Assembly (NCBI GenBank): GCA_020832305.1
Contig: JAFIEV010000019.1
Span: 1-64,000, forward strand
Reading direction: 5' to 3'
Source of the DNA: Cyclobacteriaceae bacterium
Lineage (GTDB): Bacteria > Bacteroidota > Bacteroidia > Cytophagales > Cyclobacteriaceae
Length of the DNA stretch: 64,000 bases
Part shown: piece by piece, positions 9,418 to 17,896 of the stretch
Layout of the letters: each line of letters opens with the position of its first letter
Position numbering within the stretch: the first letter of the stretch is position 1
Program-made: the position numbers and the translations under genes
Notes under the pieces: model-generated
Seen by the model: only the letters and a program-made list of their open reading frames with translations
What the model was told of the DNA's origin: nothing
Database searches by the model: none

Positions 9418-9477
9418 CAAATAAAATAAATTTTTTACGTTTTTGATAAATTATTTTTAATTAATAATCCAACTTAT

Positions 9478-9485
9478 TACTTTTG
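9478..9485 (+). promoter_or_regulatory. -7 box of the candidate small RNA
   Basis: TACTTTTG fits TAnnTTTG. It lies just before a structured stretch ending in a plus-strand terminator. A TTTG at 9442 is too far upstream to be an ideal -33 element. Confidence 0.35.
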
Positions 9486-9489
9486 TAAC

Positions 9490-9641
9490 ATCTTAATGAA
9501 TAATTAAGAAGTGCTTTTGTAAACAATGTTGGAAATTAGCTTACGATTACAGAAAAGCACAATTGATTTAGACATCTTTTCATTTTTGGGTTTATGTTGT
9601 TTATAAGCGGGCTTATCAGAAATGGTAAGCCTTCTTTTTTT
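9490..9641 (+). ncRNA. candidate structured small RNA (about 150 nt)
   Basis: No protein is encoded here. A TAnnTTTG box at 9478-9485 is followed by a CTTAAT/ATTAAG hairpin (about 9491-9507), a perfect 8-bp stem GTGCTTTT/AAAAGCAC (9511-9518 with 9553-9560) enclosing a further GTAA/TTAC pairing, and a terminator hairpin at 9610-9631 with a T-rich tail. The unit stands alone between the divergently placed Lrp gene and the ettA end. I did not recognise the family. The 6S-Flavo type RNA of Bacteroidota is one class worth comparing. This is inference from structure only. Confidence 0.35.
9610..9641 (+). terminator. plus-strand terminator of the candidate small RNA
   Basis: Stem GGCTTAT/GTAAGCC (one G-U pair) with an 8-base loop and a T-rich tail (TTCTTTTTTT). 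No plus-strand protein gene ends nearby, which is the main reason to suspect a small RNA. Confidence 0.55.
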
Positions 9642-9881
9642 ATTTGCATAAGCACTAAGTTATCTCATCGGTATTCTTCTCTCTGTTGAAATATTTTTAT
9701 TATAAGCGGCTTAAAAATACAAAAAAAATAATACCGTGCAATTTAATTTGTCCTTAAACTTTAAAATACTTCTAATTTTTTTCATGATTTGCTTATAAAA
9801 TCGTAAAAATCACCCATTTGAATCCCCATAATATAAAAGTTTAGTCGGGATTTCAGAAAATCTCTTATTCAATAAATGGGC

Positions 9882-9905
9882 AAAAAAAAATTGAGGCCGT
9901 CTCAA
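9882..9905 (-). terminator. terminator after ettA
   Basis: On the minus strand, stem TTGAG/CTCAA with a 5-base loop is followed by a run of at least nine T. It lies 87 bases after the ettA stop. Confidence 0.5.
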
Positions 9906-9991
9906 AGGTCAATTTAAAGGATTTTAAGCTTCAAATGTACTTTAATAAAACTGCCTCGATATTTTTTGATAAACGCAATTCTGGATTCCTT

Positions 9992-11671
9992 TTACCCGAA
10001 TTTTTTATATTTCAAACGGGTAGGGGTGGTATCACCCAGTCGTTTTTTCTTATTTTCTTCGTAATCTGTAAAGTTTCCTTCAAACCAGTAGACCTGTGAA
10101 TTTCCTTCAAAGGCCAGTATATGGGTAGCCACCCGGTCGAGAAACCAACGGTCGTGAGAAATAATCACTGCGCAACCGGCAAAATTATCAAGTGCTTCTT
10201 CAAGGGCTCTGAGTGTATTTACATCAAGGTCATTGGTAGGTTCATCGAGCAATATAAGATTAGCACCTTTTTTCAAGGCCAAAGCCAGATGTACCCTGTT
10301 TCGTTCACCGCCTGACAGTGTACCAACCTTTTTCTCCTGGTCGGCGCCGGACAAATTAAAACGACTTACGTAGGCCCGGCTATTCACCTGTTTACCTCCG
10401 AGTTCGATGAGCTCATTGCCTTCGGAGATGGTTTCCCAGACGGTTTTATCTGCTATGAGATCGTCATGTTCCTGATCTACATAACTTATGCTAACGGTAG
10501 GCCCTACCTCAAAAGTACCATTATCAGGAGTGAGCTTTCCGGTTATCATTTTAAAAAGTGTGGTTTTACCCGCACCATTTGGACCTATAATACCAACTAT
10601 TCCTCCCTGAGGAAGTGAAAAGCTGAGATTTTCTATCAATAGTTTTTCACCGAAGGCTTTAGAAACGTTTACAACTTCAATCACCTTAGAACCTAACCGG
10701 GGTCCTGGTGGAATAAATATCTCGAGATCATCGATTTTTTTCCTGCCTTCTTCTCCCAATAGTTTTTCATAGGCGCTCAGACGGGCTTTGGCTTTTGCCT
10801 GACGCCCTTTTGGTGTCATACGCACCCAATCCAGCTCTCGCTGAAGAGTTTTCTGGCGTTTAGATTCGCTCTTTTCTTCTTTTTCCAGTCTTTGTCTTTT
10901 TTGTTCGAGCCATGATGAATAGTTGCCTTTCCAGGGAATGCCTTCACCTCTGTCAAGTTCGAGAATCCAGCCGGCTACGTTATCCAGAAAATATCTGTCG
11001 TGCGTTACGGCGATCACCGTACCTTTATAATTTTGCAGGAAATGCTCAAGCCATAAAACCGACTCTGCGTCGAGGTGGTTAGTGGGTTCATCCAGCAACA
11101 GTACATCAGGTTCTTCGAGCAGAAGTCTGCAAAGCGCTATTCTTCGTTTTTCACCCCCTGAAAGCAGAGAGACTTTGGTGTCTTGCGGGGGGCAGTTTAG
11201 GGCATCCATGGCTTTTTCCAGGCGGGTGTCGAGTTCCCATGCATTGTGATGATCCAGCTTCTCCTGTACGCTCGCCTGCTTCTGAATAAGCTTATCCATC
11301 GCATCCGGATTATTGAGAATATCTTCATCTGCAAAGCGAAGGTTAATATCTTCAAACTCCTTGAGCAATGAAACAATTTCCTGTACACCCTCTTCCACGA
11401 CTTCTCTTACCGTTTTATTGGGGTCAAGATCAGGTTCCTGTTCAAACATACCCACAGTAAAACCAGGTGAAAATACTACTTCCCCATTGTAGTCTTTATC
11501 TTTTCCGGCAATGATTCGGAGTAATGTAGACTTGCCAGAACCATTTAAACCTAAAACACCAATTTTGGCTCCGTAGAAAAAAGATAAATAAATGTTTTTC
11601 AGTACCTGTTTTTTTGGTGGATAAAATTTATTCACCCCGGCCATTGAAAAAATTATTTTTTCGTCACTCAT
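9992..11671 (-). CDS. ettA: energy-dependent translational throttle protein EttA (ABC-F)
   Basis: ABC-F ATPase that binds the ribosomal E site and gates the first elongation steps according to energy state. The 559-residue product matches EttA length. It has two ABC domains without membrane segments. The first Walker A is GLNGSGKST (41-49) and its signature is LLSGGEKRR. The second Walker A is GPNGAGKTT and its signature is LSGGERNR. Both carry LLLDEPTNHLD or LLDEPTNDLD. The arm and linker regions are those of EttA rather than of the Uup or resistance types. It is monocistronic. Confidence 0.94.
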   Translation of the reverse strand: MSDEKIIFSMAGVNKFYPPKKQVLKNIYLSFFYGAKIGVLGLNGSGKSTLLRIIAGKDKDYNGEVVFSPGFTVGMFEQEPDLDPNKTVREVVEEGVQEIVSLLKEFEDINLRFADEDILNNPDAMDKLIQKQASVQEKLDHHNAWELDTRLEKAMDALNCPPQDTKVSLLSGGEKRRIALCRLLLEEPDVLLLDEPTNHLDAESVLWLEHFLQNYKGTVIAVTHDRYFLDNVAGWILELDRGEGIPWKGNYSSWLEQKRQRLEKEEKSESKRQKTLQRELDWVRMTPKGRQAKAKARLSAYEKLLGEEGRKKIDDLEIFIPPGPRLGSKVIEVVNVSKAFGEKLLIENLSFSLPQGGIVGIIGPNGAGKTTLFKMITGKLTPDNGTFEVGPTVSISYVDQEHDDLIADKTVWETISEGNELIELGGKQVNSRAYVSRFNLSGADQEKKVGTLSGGERNRVHLALALKKGANLILLDEPTNDLDVNTLRALEEALDNFAGCAVIISHDRWFLDRVATHILAFEGNSQVYWFEGNFTDYEENKKKRLGDTTPTRLKYKKFG

Positions 11672-11862
11672 TGATAAAGTAAAATTTTCTAATTGTTAAA
11701 ATACTGATAATGAATTATATAATATTTTTTGCAGTAAAATATTTATAATGACTTTATGATTTGCCTTTTTTAAAGGCGAAAAAACTTTTGCAAAGTTGCA
11801 ACATTTTTGAAGATTAAAGTATATAAAGGGTAAAAGAATTACCTTATATTCTTAGTAAGGTG

Positions 11863-11892
11863 TTTGATATTATGTTGATTCAATTATTTTTG
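11863..11892 (+). promoter_or_regulatory. Bacteroidota-type promoter for the DUF2795-like gene
   Basis: TTTG at 11863-11866 and TATTTTTG at 11885-11892, with an 18-base spacer, match the TTTG-N17-19-TAnnTTTG pattern. The start codon is at 11927, giving a leader of about 28-30 bases. Confidence 0.65.
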
Positions 11893-11926
11893 CACGATTA
11901 TTTGTAAAACTGGTAAAATTTAGATT

Positions 11927-12148
11927 ATGTACTGGACATTAGAATTGGCTTCGTACCTGGAGGATGCGCCCTGGCCAGCTACTAAAGACGAACTGATTGA
12001 TTACTCGATCAGATCGGGTGCGCCACTGGAAGTAGTTGAAAATCTTCAGGAACTTGAAGATGACGGTCAGCCTTATGAAAGCATTGAAGAGATTTGGCCC
12101 GATTATCCAACAAAAGAAGATTTCTTCTTCAACGAAGACGAGTATTGA
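11927..12148 (+). CDS. small acidic DUF2795-like protein
   Basis: A 73-residue acidic protein starting MYWTLELASYLEDAPWPATK, with DELIDYSIRSGAPLEVVENL and a DFFFNEDEY tail. The N-terminal half resembles the small DUF2795 domain (a helical, possibly nucleic-acid-related fold) widely conserved in Bacteroidota. Function is unknown. It has its own good promoter and a terminator, so it is an independent transcription unit between ettA and ispD. No signal peptide or membrane segment is present. Confidence 0.75.
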   Translation: MYWTLELASYLEDAPWPATKDELIDYSIRSGAPLEVVENLQELEDDGQPYESIEEIWPDYPTKEDFFFNEDEY

Positions 12149-12178
12149 TCAGGGGCTGTAGAAAAATATGTTTCATCT

Positions 12179-12211
12179 GGGCGGATAGTTATTGACTAAT
12201 CCGCCTTTTTT
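12179..12211 (+). terminator. terminator after the DUF2795-like gene, overlapping the ispD end
   Basis: GGCGGAT/ATCCGCC stem extended by an AGT/ACTA pairing, followed by TTTTTT. It overlaps the last codons of convergent ispD, so the terminator and the ispD C-terminus share sequence. Confidence 0.75.
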
Positions 12212-12888
12212 CTTTCCTGTAGAATGGCTTCGGCAATGATAAGGTCTTCCGGGGTGGTTATTTTTATGTTTTCATAGCTGCCTTCAAACAGGGAAATTCG
12301 CATTCCTGATTTTTCAGCAACACTGGCGTCGTCGGTAAATGCCGGGTCTTCCTCTGCCTGATAAGCTTTTTTGATAAGCTCAGTGTTGAAGGTTTGAGGA
12401 GTTTGAATAAGCCTGAAGTCTGCCCTGTCAACAGCCTTGGTTGTATCTTTATCGGTAACCCTAATGCTTTCTTTAAGTCTTACGGCGGCTATAGCACTAC
12501 CATGAATGCCGGCCAGCCGAAAGGATGCTCCTATTATATCCTGATGCACCAGCGGTCTTACACCATCGTGAATGGCCACAATACCTTCATGCTTTACAAG
12601 TTCTAACCCGTTTTTTACAGATTGAAACCTTGTTTTGCCCCCAATCGCAATTTGGTGTTTTATATTGAAATCGTGGATGACACAAAGATTTTTCCAGGCA
12701 TTAATGTCATTTTCCGGCAAAACCAGGATAATTTCTACTTGTTTAGAGTAGTTTTTAAAAGCCTTAAGTGTGTGCATCAATACGGGTTTGCCACATATTT
12801 CTATAAACTGTTTGGGGATGTGGGATTTCATACGCGAGCCTGAGCCCCCGGCTACAATTATGGCATATTCTTTTAGTACTGGTTGCAT
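12196..12888 (-). CDS. ispD: 2-C-methyl-D-erythritol 4-phosphate cytidylyltransferase
   Basis: IspD catalyses the third step of the MEP isoprenoid pathway, joining CTP to MEP. The 230-residue product has the N-terminal nucleotide-binding loop VAGGSGSRM (about residues 12-20) with KQFIEICGKPVLMHTL after it. Further on are IHDGVRPLV and the DDASVAEKSG block, all diagnostic of IspD. Length is normal. It follows queA with a strong hairpin between them. Confidence 0.95.
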   Translation of the reverse strand: MQPVLKEYAIIVAGGSGSRMKSHIPKQFIEICGKPVLMHTLKAFKNYSKQVEIILVLPENDINAWKNLCVIHDFNIKHQIAIGGKTRFQSVKNGLELVKHEGIVAIHDGVRPLVHQDIIGASFRLAGIHGSAIAAVRLKESIRVTDKDTTKAVDRADFRLIQTPQTFNTELIKKAYQAEEDPAFTDDASVAEKSGMRISLFEGSYENIKITTPEDLIIAEAILQERKKAD

Positions 12889-13001
12889 CTGACGTATTTT
12901 AATTTGTCTAAATCATTGATACATCTGATAGGATATATAAAAAATAAGAATCGGGGCAAAGGTTTTGACCTGGTAAATGACGATCATCAAAAACCTGAGT
13001 A

Positions 13002-13038
13002 AACACAAAGGACTGCCGTTCGGGCAGTCCTTTGTGTT
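13002..13038 (-). terminator. long hairpin between queA and ispD
   Basis: Perfect 16-bp inverted repeat (AACACAAAGGACTGCC and its complement) with a 5-base loop, just after the queA stop. The minus-strand T-run is short (TTT), so termination may be partial. It could also serve RNA processing. Confidence 0.6.
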
Positions 13039-13045
13039 GCATTTT

Positions 13046-14092
13046 TTAAAGTATCAGCATGGCATCACCATAGCTGAAAAATCGATATTTCTCCTTTATA
13101 GCTTCATTGTAGGCTTTCATTACCAGATCATAACCACCAAAAGCTGCAGTCATCATGAGTAACGTTGATTCTGGCATATGAAAATTGCTGATCAATGAAT
13201 TGCAGATTTTAAATTCATAAGGGGGAAAAATAAATTTATCCGTCCAGCCCTCTTTTGGTTTTAATCGCCCATTGGCAGAGACGGAGGATTCAAGGGCTCT
13301 CATTGTAGTGGTGCCAACAGCACAGACGCGCCTTTTAGCATCCAAAGCAAAATTCACTCCTTCAACGGTTGGGGGTTCAACCATGAAGTTTTCAGAATCC
13401 ATTTTATGCTTTGTAAGGTCTTCTACATCAACAGGCCTGAAACTTCCCAATCCGCAATGCAGCGTAATGGGCTTGAGTTGCACTCCTTTAATTTCGAGTC
13501 TCTTGGTCAATTGTGGGGTAAAATGCAAGCCGGCAGTAGGTGCAGCAACAGCGCCTACGTGTTTAGCGAATATGGTTTGGTATCTATCCCTGTCTTCAGG
13601 TTCAGTTTTTCTTTTAATCTCCCTGGGAAGCGGAGTTTCTCCTAGCTGATCAATGATTTTGCCAAAAGATTCCGGGGTGCCATCGAAAAGAAATCGTATG
13701 GTTCTGCCTCTTGAGGTGGTATTGTCAATTACTTCAGCAACCAAATCCCCATCGCCAAAATACAATTTGTTTCCCACCCTTATTTTTCGGGCAGGATCTA
13801 CCAGTACATCCCAAAGTTTCATTTCGGCATTGAGCTCACGCAATAGAAAAACTTCAATTTTTGCCCCGGTTTTTTCTTTGTTGCCATATAATCTGGCAGG
13901 AAAAACCTTGGTATCATTAAAAACCATTACATCACCTTCATCGAAGTACTCTGTAATTTCCTTAAAGATTTTGTGTTCGATGATACCGGTTTTACGGTGT
14001 ACAACCATGAGCCTTGACTCATCTCTGTTTTCTGCCGGATATAGTGCAATCTGGCTCTGGGGTAATTCAAACTTAAATTCGGATAACTTCAT
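13046..14092 (-). CDS. queA: S-adenosylmethionine:tRNA ribosyltransferase-isomerase
   Basis: QueA transfers and isomerises the ribosyl moiety of SAM onto preQ1-modified tRNA to form epoxyqueuosine. The 348 residues are full length. Family blocks include [19 protein letters not shown] at the start, [13 protein letters not shown], the central [13 protein letters not shown] and C-terminal [14 protein letters not shown]. Context is ordinary housekeeping. Confidence 0.96.
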   Translation of the reverse strand: MKLSEFKFELPQSQIALYPAENRDESRLMVVHRKTGIIEHKIFKEITEYFDEGDVMVFNDTKVFPARLYGNKEKTGAKIEVFLLRELNAEMKLWDVLVDPARKIRVGNKLYFGDGDLVAEVIDNTTSRGRTIRFLFDGTPESFGKIIDQLGETPLPREIKRKTEPEDRDRYQTIFAKHVGAVAAPTAGLHFTPQLTKRLEIKGVQLKPITLHCGLGSFRPVDVEDLTKHKMDSENFMVEPPTVEGVNFALDAKRRVCAVGTTTMRALESSVSANGRLKPKEGWTDKFIFPPYEFKICNSLISNFHMPESTLLMMTAAFGGYDLVMKAYNEAIKEKYRFFSYGDAMLIL

Positions 14093-14180
14093 ATGGAAAT
14101 ACGTGCTTAGATAAAGCCGGTTCTTTAAAAAGAGTGCAAAGATAGAAAATAAATATTATTAAAATGCTGTTTTTTTTAAA

Positions 14181-14477
14181 TTAAAGCAATTCTTGCACAA
14201 TTTTCTTCCATTCTTCCTTTAGATCACCCTCTGCTTTAGACCTGCCGGCCCGGCTGTACCAGTAGGCGGCATTGCCTTCATCACCTTCTACCCTGTGTAA
14301 ATAGGCGTGAATCAGTGAGGATTTTCGCCCTGCATCGTTTTGTACAATCTCGTGCGCAATGTGCCAGTTTCCGGCTGCAACTTCCCAAAGTGCTTCCAGA
14401 TGCATGCCGAGGTTCTCAGGCTTTTGTTTTGAATCGATACTTTCGATAAATTGCTCTAAATTCATAGTGGCTTTCAT
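14181..14477 (-). CDS. conserved hypothetical small helical protein
   Basis: A 98-residue protein (Met-5 is an alternative start). It contains LEALWEVAAGNWHIAHEIVQ, IHAYLHRVEGD and AAYWYSRAG. I recall similar small proteins across many Bacteroidota and other bacteria, but no function. The helix-turn-helix repeat pattern resembles TPR or Sel1-like units. It has no signal peptide or cysteine. It is 88 bp upstream of queA on the same strand and may share its transcript. Confidence 0.75.
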   Translation of the reverse strand: MKATMNLEQFIESIDSKQKPENLGMHLEALWEVAAGNWHIAHEIVQNDAGRKSSLIHAYLHRVEGDEGNAAYWYSRAGRSKAEGDLKEEWKKIVQELL

Positions 14478-14721
14478 TAAATTAAAAAATAAGTAATAAA
14501 ATTTTCAACGTATTTGACCTTTATTGCAAATCCATTAAAAAAGAGACGTTTCGCAGTATATGCGTTTTTAATTTACAAAAAATTTTATTGTGCCGTAGTA
14601 ATTTACAAACATTTTAACGTGTTTTCGATAAACTGGGATGATTATTTGATCGATAAATCATAATTAACTATGGTGGTTAGGCAAGTAATGGATAAAATGA
14701 GCTGTGGTGTTACTTCATTAA

Positions 14722-14751
14722 AAAACCGGCCTTTTATTAAAGACCGGTTTT
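14722..14751 (-). terminator. terminator after the Spy-like gene
   Basis: Perfect AAAACCGG/CCGGTTTT stem extended inward by near-complementary bases (GTCTTTAAT/AAAAGGC) and followed on the minus strand by TTTTTT. It lies 6 bases after the stop codon. Confidence 0.8.
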
Positions 14752-14757
14752 GTTTAA

Positions 14758-15228
14758 TTACTTACCTGAAGAACTACGACCACTACGTTTGCCGGGTTTT
14801 GGCTTTTCTTTCTGTTCCTGGCCGCGTTGCCTTTGTTGCATCTGGGGTCGCTCCTGGTTTTGCATGTTGCGGTATTTTTCCAATTGCTCTTCAGTGAGCA
14901 CTTCTTTTAATGCTTCGAGACGTTCATTGTGCATATCGCCCATGTTTTCACGAACTGCCTGCCGCTGCTGCCGCACTTCCTCACGGGTTTCTATTCGCTT
15001 TTCAGCTGCTGCACGATTGATTTCCAATACTTTTTGGTACTGTTCATCACTTAGGTTCAACTCAGCTTTCATGTGGTTTGCCTGTCGCTCTGCTATAACA
15101 GAAGGGTCATTGCCGGCTCCGGGTCTTTCACCTGTTGATTGTCCGCGCTGGGCAGGACCTCTTTGTGCTTGTAGCATGGTGACTGAAAACATTGAAACCA
15201 GTAGGATAATCATTTGAAGCTTTTTCAT
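14758..15228 (-). CDS. secreted Spy/CpxP-like LTxxQ protein
   Basis: A 156-residue protein with a signal peptide (residues 1 to about 22, ending MLQAQ). It is rich in Arg, Gln and Glu and mostly helical. LNLSDEQYQKVLEIN and LTEEQLEKY resemble the LTxxQ motifs of Spy and CpxP periplasmic chaperones. The last 40 residues are basic and low complexity (QRQRG, KPKPGKRSGRSSSGK). Likely role: periplasmic stress or folding factor, or metal-stress sensor. Bacteroidota have many such proteins of unknown function. Confidence 0.65.
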   Translation of the reverse strand: MKKLQMIILLVSMFSVTMLQAQRGPAQRGQSTGERPGAGNDPSVIAERQANHMKAELNLSDEQYQKVLEINRAAAEKRIETREEVRQQRQAVRENMGDMHNERLEALKEVLTEEQLEKYRNMQNQERPQMQQRQRGQEQKEKPKPGKRSGRSSSGK

Positions 15229-15399
15229 AATTTTAAATTTTAGGTTTGATATAAATCGAATTCTGTTCTTTAGACATAATATCTCATCAATGGATTAATC
15301 ATGGCAACAGAGCTTTCAATCAAAACGAAAGGATTATCTACCAACGTCTTATAAAACTCATCAAACCGCAAAAATATTATTAAAAAGCTTTCAATATTT

Positions 15400-16809
15400 T
15401 CATAGTGCTTTATCAATTTTCTCCTTAGAACTGAAATAAAAGGTCAGTGAAGCCAGTGCCAACAAACCCAATAAAATTAAATCGAGCCGGATGCCTAAAA
15501 ATTCATCAGCGATATATCCTGCGAGTGAGGCAAGAAAAATGATCAGCGCCAAAAATGAAGACAAGATCATACCCTTTGATATTTTTTTATCACTCAGAAT
15601 ACCCAATAAAATCATGGGACCCATTAATGCGGTACCTGTAAAGCTTACTCTGGCCAATAATACCAATTGGTCTATTACAATTACCGAGAATATCAAAGCG
15701 ATTACAGAAAATACAAATATCCCAACCTTGGTTTTAAACATTATCGATTTCTCATCTCCTTTCAACAGACCACGTAACTCTGAACCGAGGGCAAATATCT
15801 GGGCATTGGTGGTTGACAACCCTGCGGCAATAAGGCCAATGACAGCCAAAGCGGCAACAAAGCTAGGTTGATCATACAAAAATGCTTTGGCAAAAAACTC
15901 TTCCCGGCCTACTTCGGCATATTTATCAACGCCATACATGCCGATAAATATGGTAGGTGTGATGACCAAAATGGCAAAAGCACCTAAGGTTACAGCCATA
16001 TAGTGCATGGTTTTCGTACTTTTCATTACGATAAGCCTGGTGGTAAATTGTGGCTGTGTTACAGGTATCATTACGATTACAATGAGTGATGCCAGTAAAA
16101 ATTGTGGCGTGAGTAATGCCTTGGGACCTGGTGATGAAAGTAAAGCCGCATCAATTTGAGAGACTTTTTCAAACATGGGCGTTATGCCTCCAAAATGACT
16201 CAGGCTGTACAGCCCTATAATCCAAATGACCACCAATAGTAATAATCCTTGTATGGCATCACTGTAAATGATGGCTTTTAGGCCACCTATTTCACTGTAA
16301 ACCAGCATTATAGATACAATAAAAGCAGACCACCCCCAGGCGGGTAATGAATTTGGAAAAGCTGCATTCATGAAAATGGCTATGCCTTGTATCTGAATGC
16401 CTACATAAGGTATAAGGAATAAAAAAGCACTTAGAAAAATAGTATAGCCCGCCCATTTATTGCCATAGCAGGTGCCAATCATACCGGCAACACCCCGGAA
16501 ACCAAGTTTTTTAGCTTTTCTGCGTACATGATAACCAAACCAGATGATAAAAAATACCATGGCTCCGTCGGATACAGCAAGAAATACCCAAGCCGCAATG
16601 CCGTTTACCCTGAAAAAGTCGGGCATACCCAGAAATGTAAAAGTGCTGAATAATGCTGCTGCAAAAGTTAGCACGCCCAATGCCAGTCCGATGTTTGAAC
16701 CAGCCATCATAAAATCTTCTGCCGTTCTTCCTTTTTTATAAGACTTAAACGATGCAAAAATGAGCAGCCCCGCGTAAATAGCTCCAAAAACCCAAATCCA
16801 GAAAGTCAT
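15400..16809 (-). CDS. sodium:solute symporter (SSS family)
   Basis: A 469-residue integral membrane protein with about 12-13 hydrophobic segments and the SSS (SLC5-like) pattern: GRTAEDFMMAGSNIGLALG near the start, YSEIGGLKAIIYSDAIQG in the middle and GLSTTNAQIFALGSELRG later. It imports a solute with Na+. It is the last gene of the uronate-type operon and overlaps the small membrane gene upstream by 4 bases, so the pair is translationally coupled. The likely substrate is a uronic acid or uronate-containing sugar, by context only. Confidence 0.88.
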   Translation of the reverse strand: MTFWIWVFGAIYAGLLIFASFKSYKKGRTAEDFMMAGSNIGLALGVLTFAAALFSTFTFLGMPDFFRVNGIAAWVFLAVSDGAMVFFIIWFGYHVRRKAKKLGFRGVAGMIGTCYGNKWAGYTIFLSAFLFLIPYVGIQIQGIAIFMNAAFPNSLPAWGWSAFIVSIMLVYSEIGGLKAIIYSDAIQGLLLLVVIWIIGLYSLSHFGGITPMFEKVSQIDAALLSSPGPKALLTPQFLLASLIVIVMIPVTQPQFTTRLIVMKSTKTMHYMAVTLGAFAILVITPTIFIGMYGVDKYAEVGREEFFAKAFLYDQPSFVAALAVIGLIAAGLSTTNAQIFALGSELRGLLKGDEKSIMFKTKVGIFVFSVIALIFSVIVIDQLVLLARVSFTGTALMGPMILLGILSDKKISKGMILSSFLALIIFLASLAGYIADEFLGIRLDLILLGLLALASLTFYFSSKEKIDKAL

Positions 16810-17042
16810 AGTTTCACCTCCTCTTCTTCATCAAGTCCGGGATGTACTTTAGAACCCAGCCATGTAAGCACCACCAGTGCAATGGTTAAAAGGTAGGTTG
16901 TCCACAAAGTATAAGGGATGCCTGAGAGCGTAGGCTTCCAGATGCCCTGAGGTAAAATCAGGGGGGTAAAGGTTATCGCACTAAGCAGTATAGCCAGTGC
17001 GCAGCTCCATTTCCAGTATTTGTTTTTCTGAGCGTTTGTCAT
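16806..17042 (-). CDS. small two-helix membrane protein, DUF3311-like symporter partner
   Basis: A 78-residue protein with two hydrophobic segments (about 12-31 and 46-66), a conserved Trp/Pro-rich loop and an acidic tail (LDEEEEVKL). Genes for small DUF3311-type proteins often sit directly before SSS symporter genes. Its stop overlaps the symporter start by 4 bases. It is probably a small accessory subunit. The family assignment is by pattern and context, not certain. Confidence 0.65.
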   Translation of the reverse strand: MTNAQKNKYWKWSCALAILLSAITFTPLILPQGIWKPTLSGIPYTLWTTYLLTIALVVLTWLGSKVHPGLDEEEEVKL

Positions 17043-17062
17043 GGGTTTATGAATTTATTAAG

Positions 17063-17839
17063 CTATAAGCGACCTATTGTCAAGCCTCCATCGGCTACTA
17101 TTACCTGTCCGGTGGCATAGGGCATTTGTCCCCGTACCAATACAGCGGTAATACTGCCTATGTCTTCTGGTTTCCCCCAGCGTTTCTGAACGCAGAGTCC
17201 ATTGGCTATCAAGTTATCATATTTTTCTTTAACACCGGCGGTCATGTCGGTTTCAATGATGCCGGGTCTCACCTCGTATACCGGAATATCAAATTCGCCT
17301 AACCTTACTGCAAAAAGCTGGGTGGCCATACTTATACCAGCTTTGGCGATACAATATTCTCCACGATTTACAGAGGCTACCGTAGCTGAAATAGAAGATA
17401 TGTTGATGATGGCGGCCTCAAAACCGGGGTTTTCATTTTTTTGGCGAATCATTGTATTGGCGATTGCCTGTGTAAGAAAATATGATCCGGTAAGATTTGT
17501 ACGGATTACATATTCAAAACTTTCTTCCGTGGCTTCCAGGATGTCTTTACGTTCTTTTGGCGCAACACCGGCATTGTTGATTAAATAATTTATATGCCCG
17601 AATTTACGAAGGATCAGCTTAACCATCTCCTCCCGGTCAGAAGCGCTTCCGATATCACCCCGCGCATATATTACCTCAACTCCATATGAACGTAGCTCAT
17701 CCAATACATCGGTTACTGCACTTTCATCACGCACGCCATTGATGGCCAGATGAATTCCCTCCTTGGCCAATGCCCTGGCTATGCCCAGGCCTATACCCCG
17801 GGAGCCACCGGTTACCAGTGCGGTTTTATTTTTACTCAT
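17063..17839 (-). CDS. SDR-family oxidoreductase (3-ketoacyl-ACP reductase-like)
   Basis: A 258-residue short-chain dehydrogenase. The NAD(P)-binding TGGSRGIGLGIA motif is at about residues 10-21, NNAG at about 87-90, the catalytic Ser in INISSISA and the YCIAK Tyr-Lys pair at about 158-162. The end GQVIVADGGLTI is typical. In this operon it more likely oxidises or reduces a sugar or sugar acid than acts in fatty acid synthesis. It lies 57 bp after the Gfo/Idh gene. Confidence 0.85.
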   Translation of the reverse strand: MSKNKTALVTGGSRGIGLGIARALAKEGIHLAINGVRDESAVTDVLDELRSYGVEVIYARGDIGSASDREEMVKLILRKFGHINYLINNAGVAPKERKDILEATEESFEYVIRTNLTGSYFLTQAIANTMIRQKNENPGFEAAIINISSISATVASVNRGEYCIAKAGISMATQLFAVRLGEFDIPVYEVRPGIIETDMTAGVKEKYDNLIANGLCVQKRWGKPEDIGSITAVLVRGQMPYATGQVIVADGGLTIGRL

Positions 17840-17896
17840 AAAATGCTATTCATTTATGTAAATAAGCAAAGAATAATCATTATGGTAATACAAAAA

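Larger units (their letters stand above)
9370..9991. other. 622-bp gap between the Lrp gene and ettA
   Basis: A+T-rich gap. It holds the Lrp -7 box, the candidate small RNA at 9490-9641 and a minus-strand terminator for ettA at 9882-9905. Between 9650 and 9880 I see nothing but A+T-rich sequence. Confidence 0.6.
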
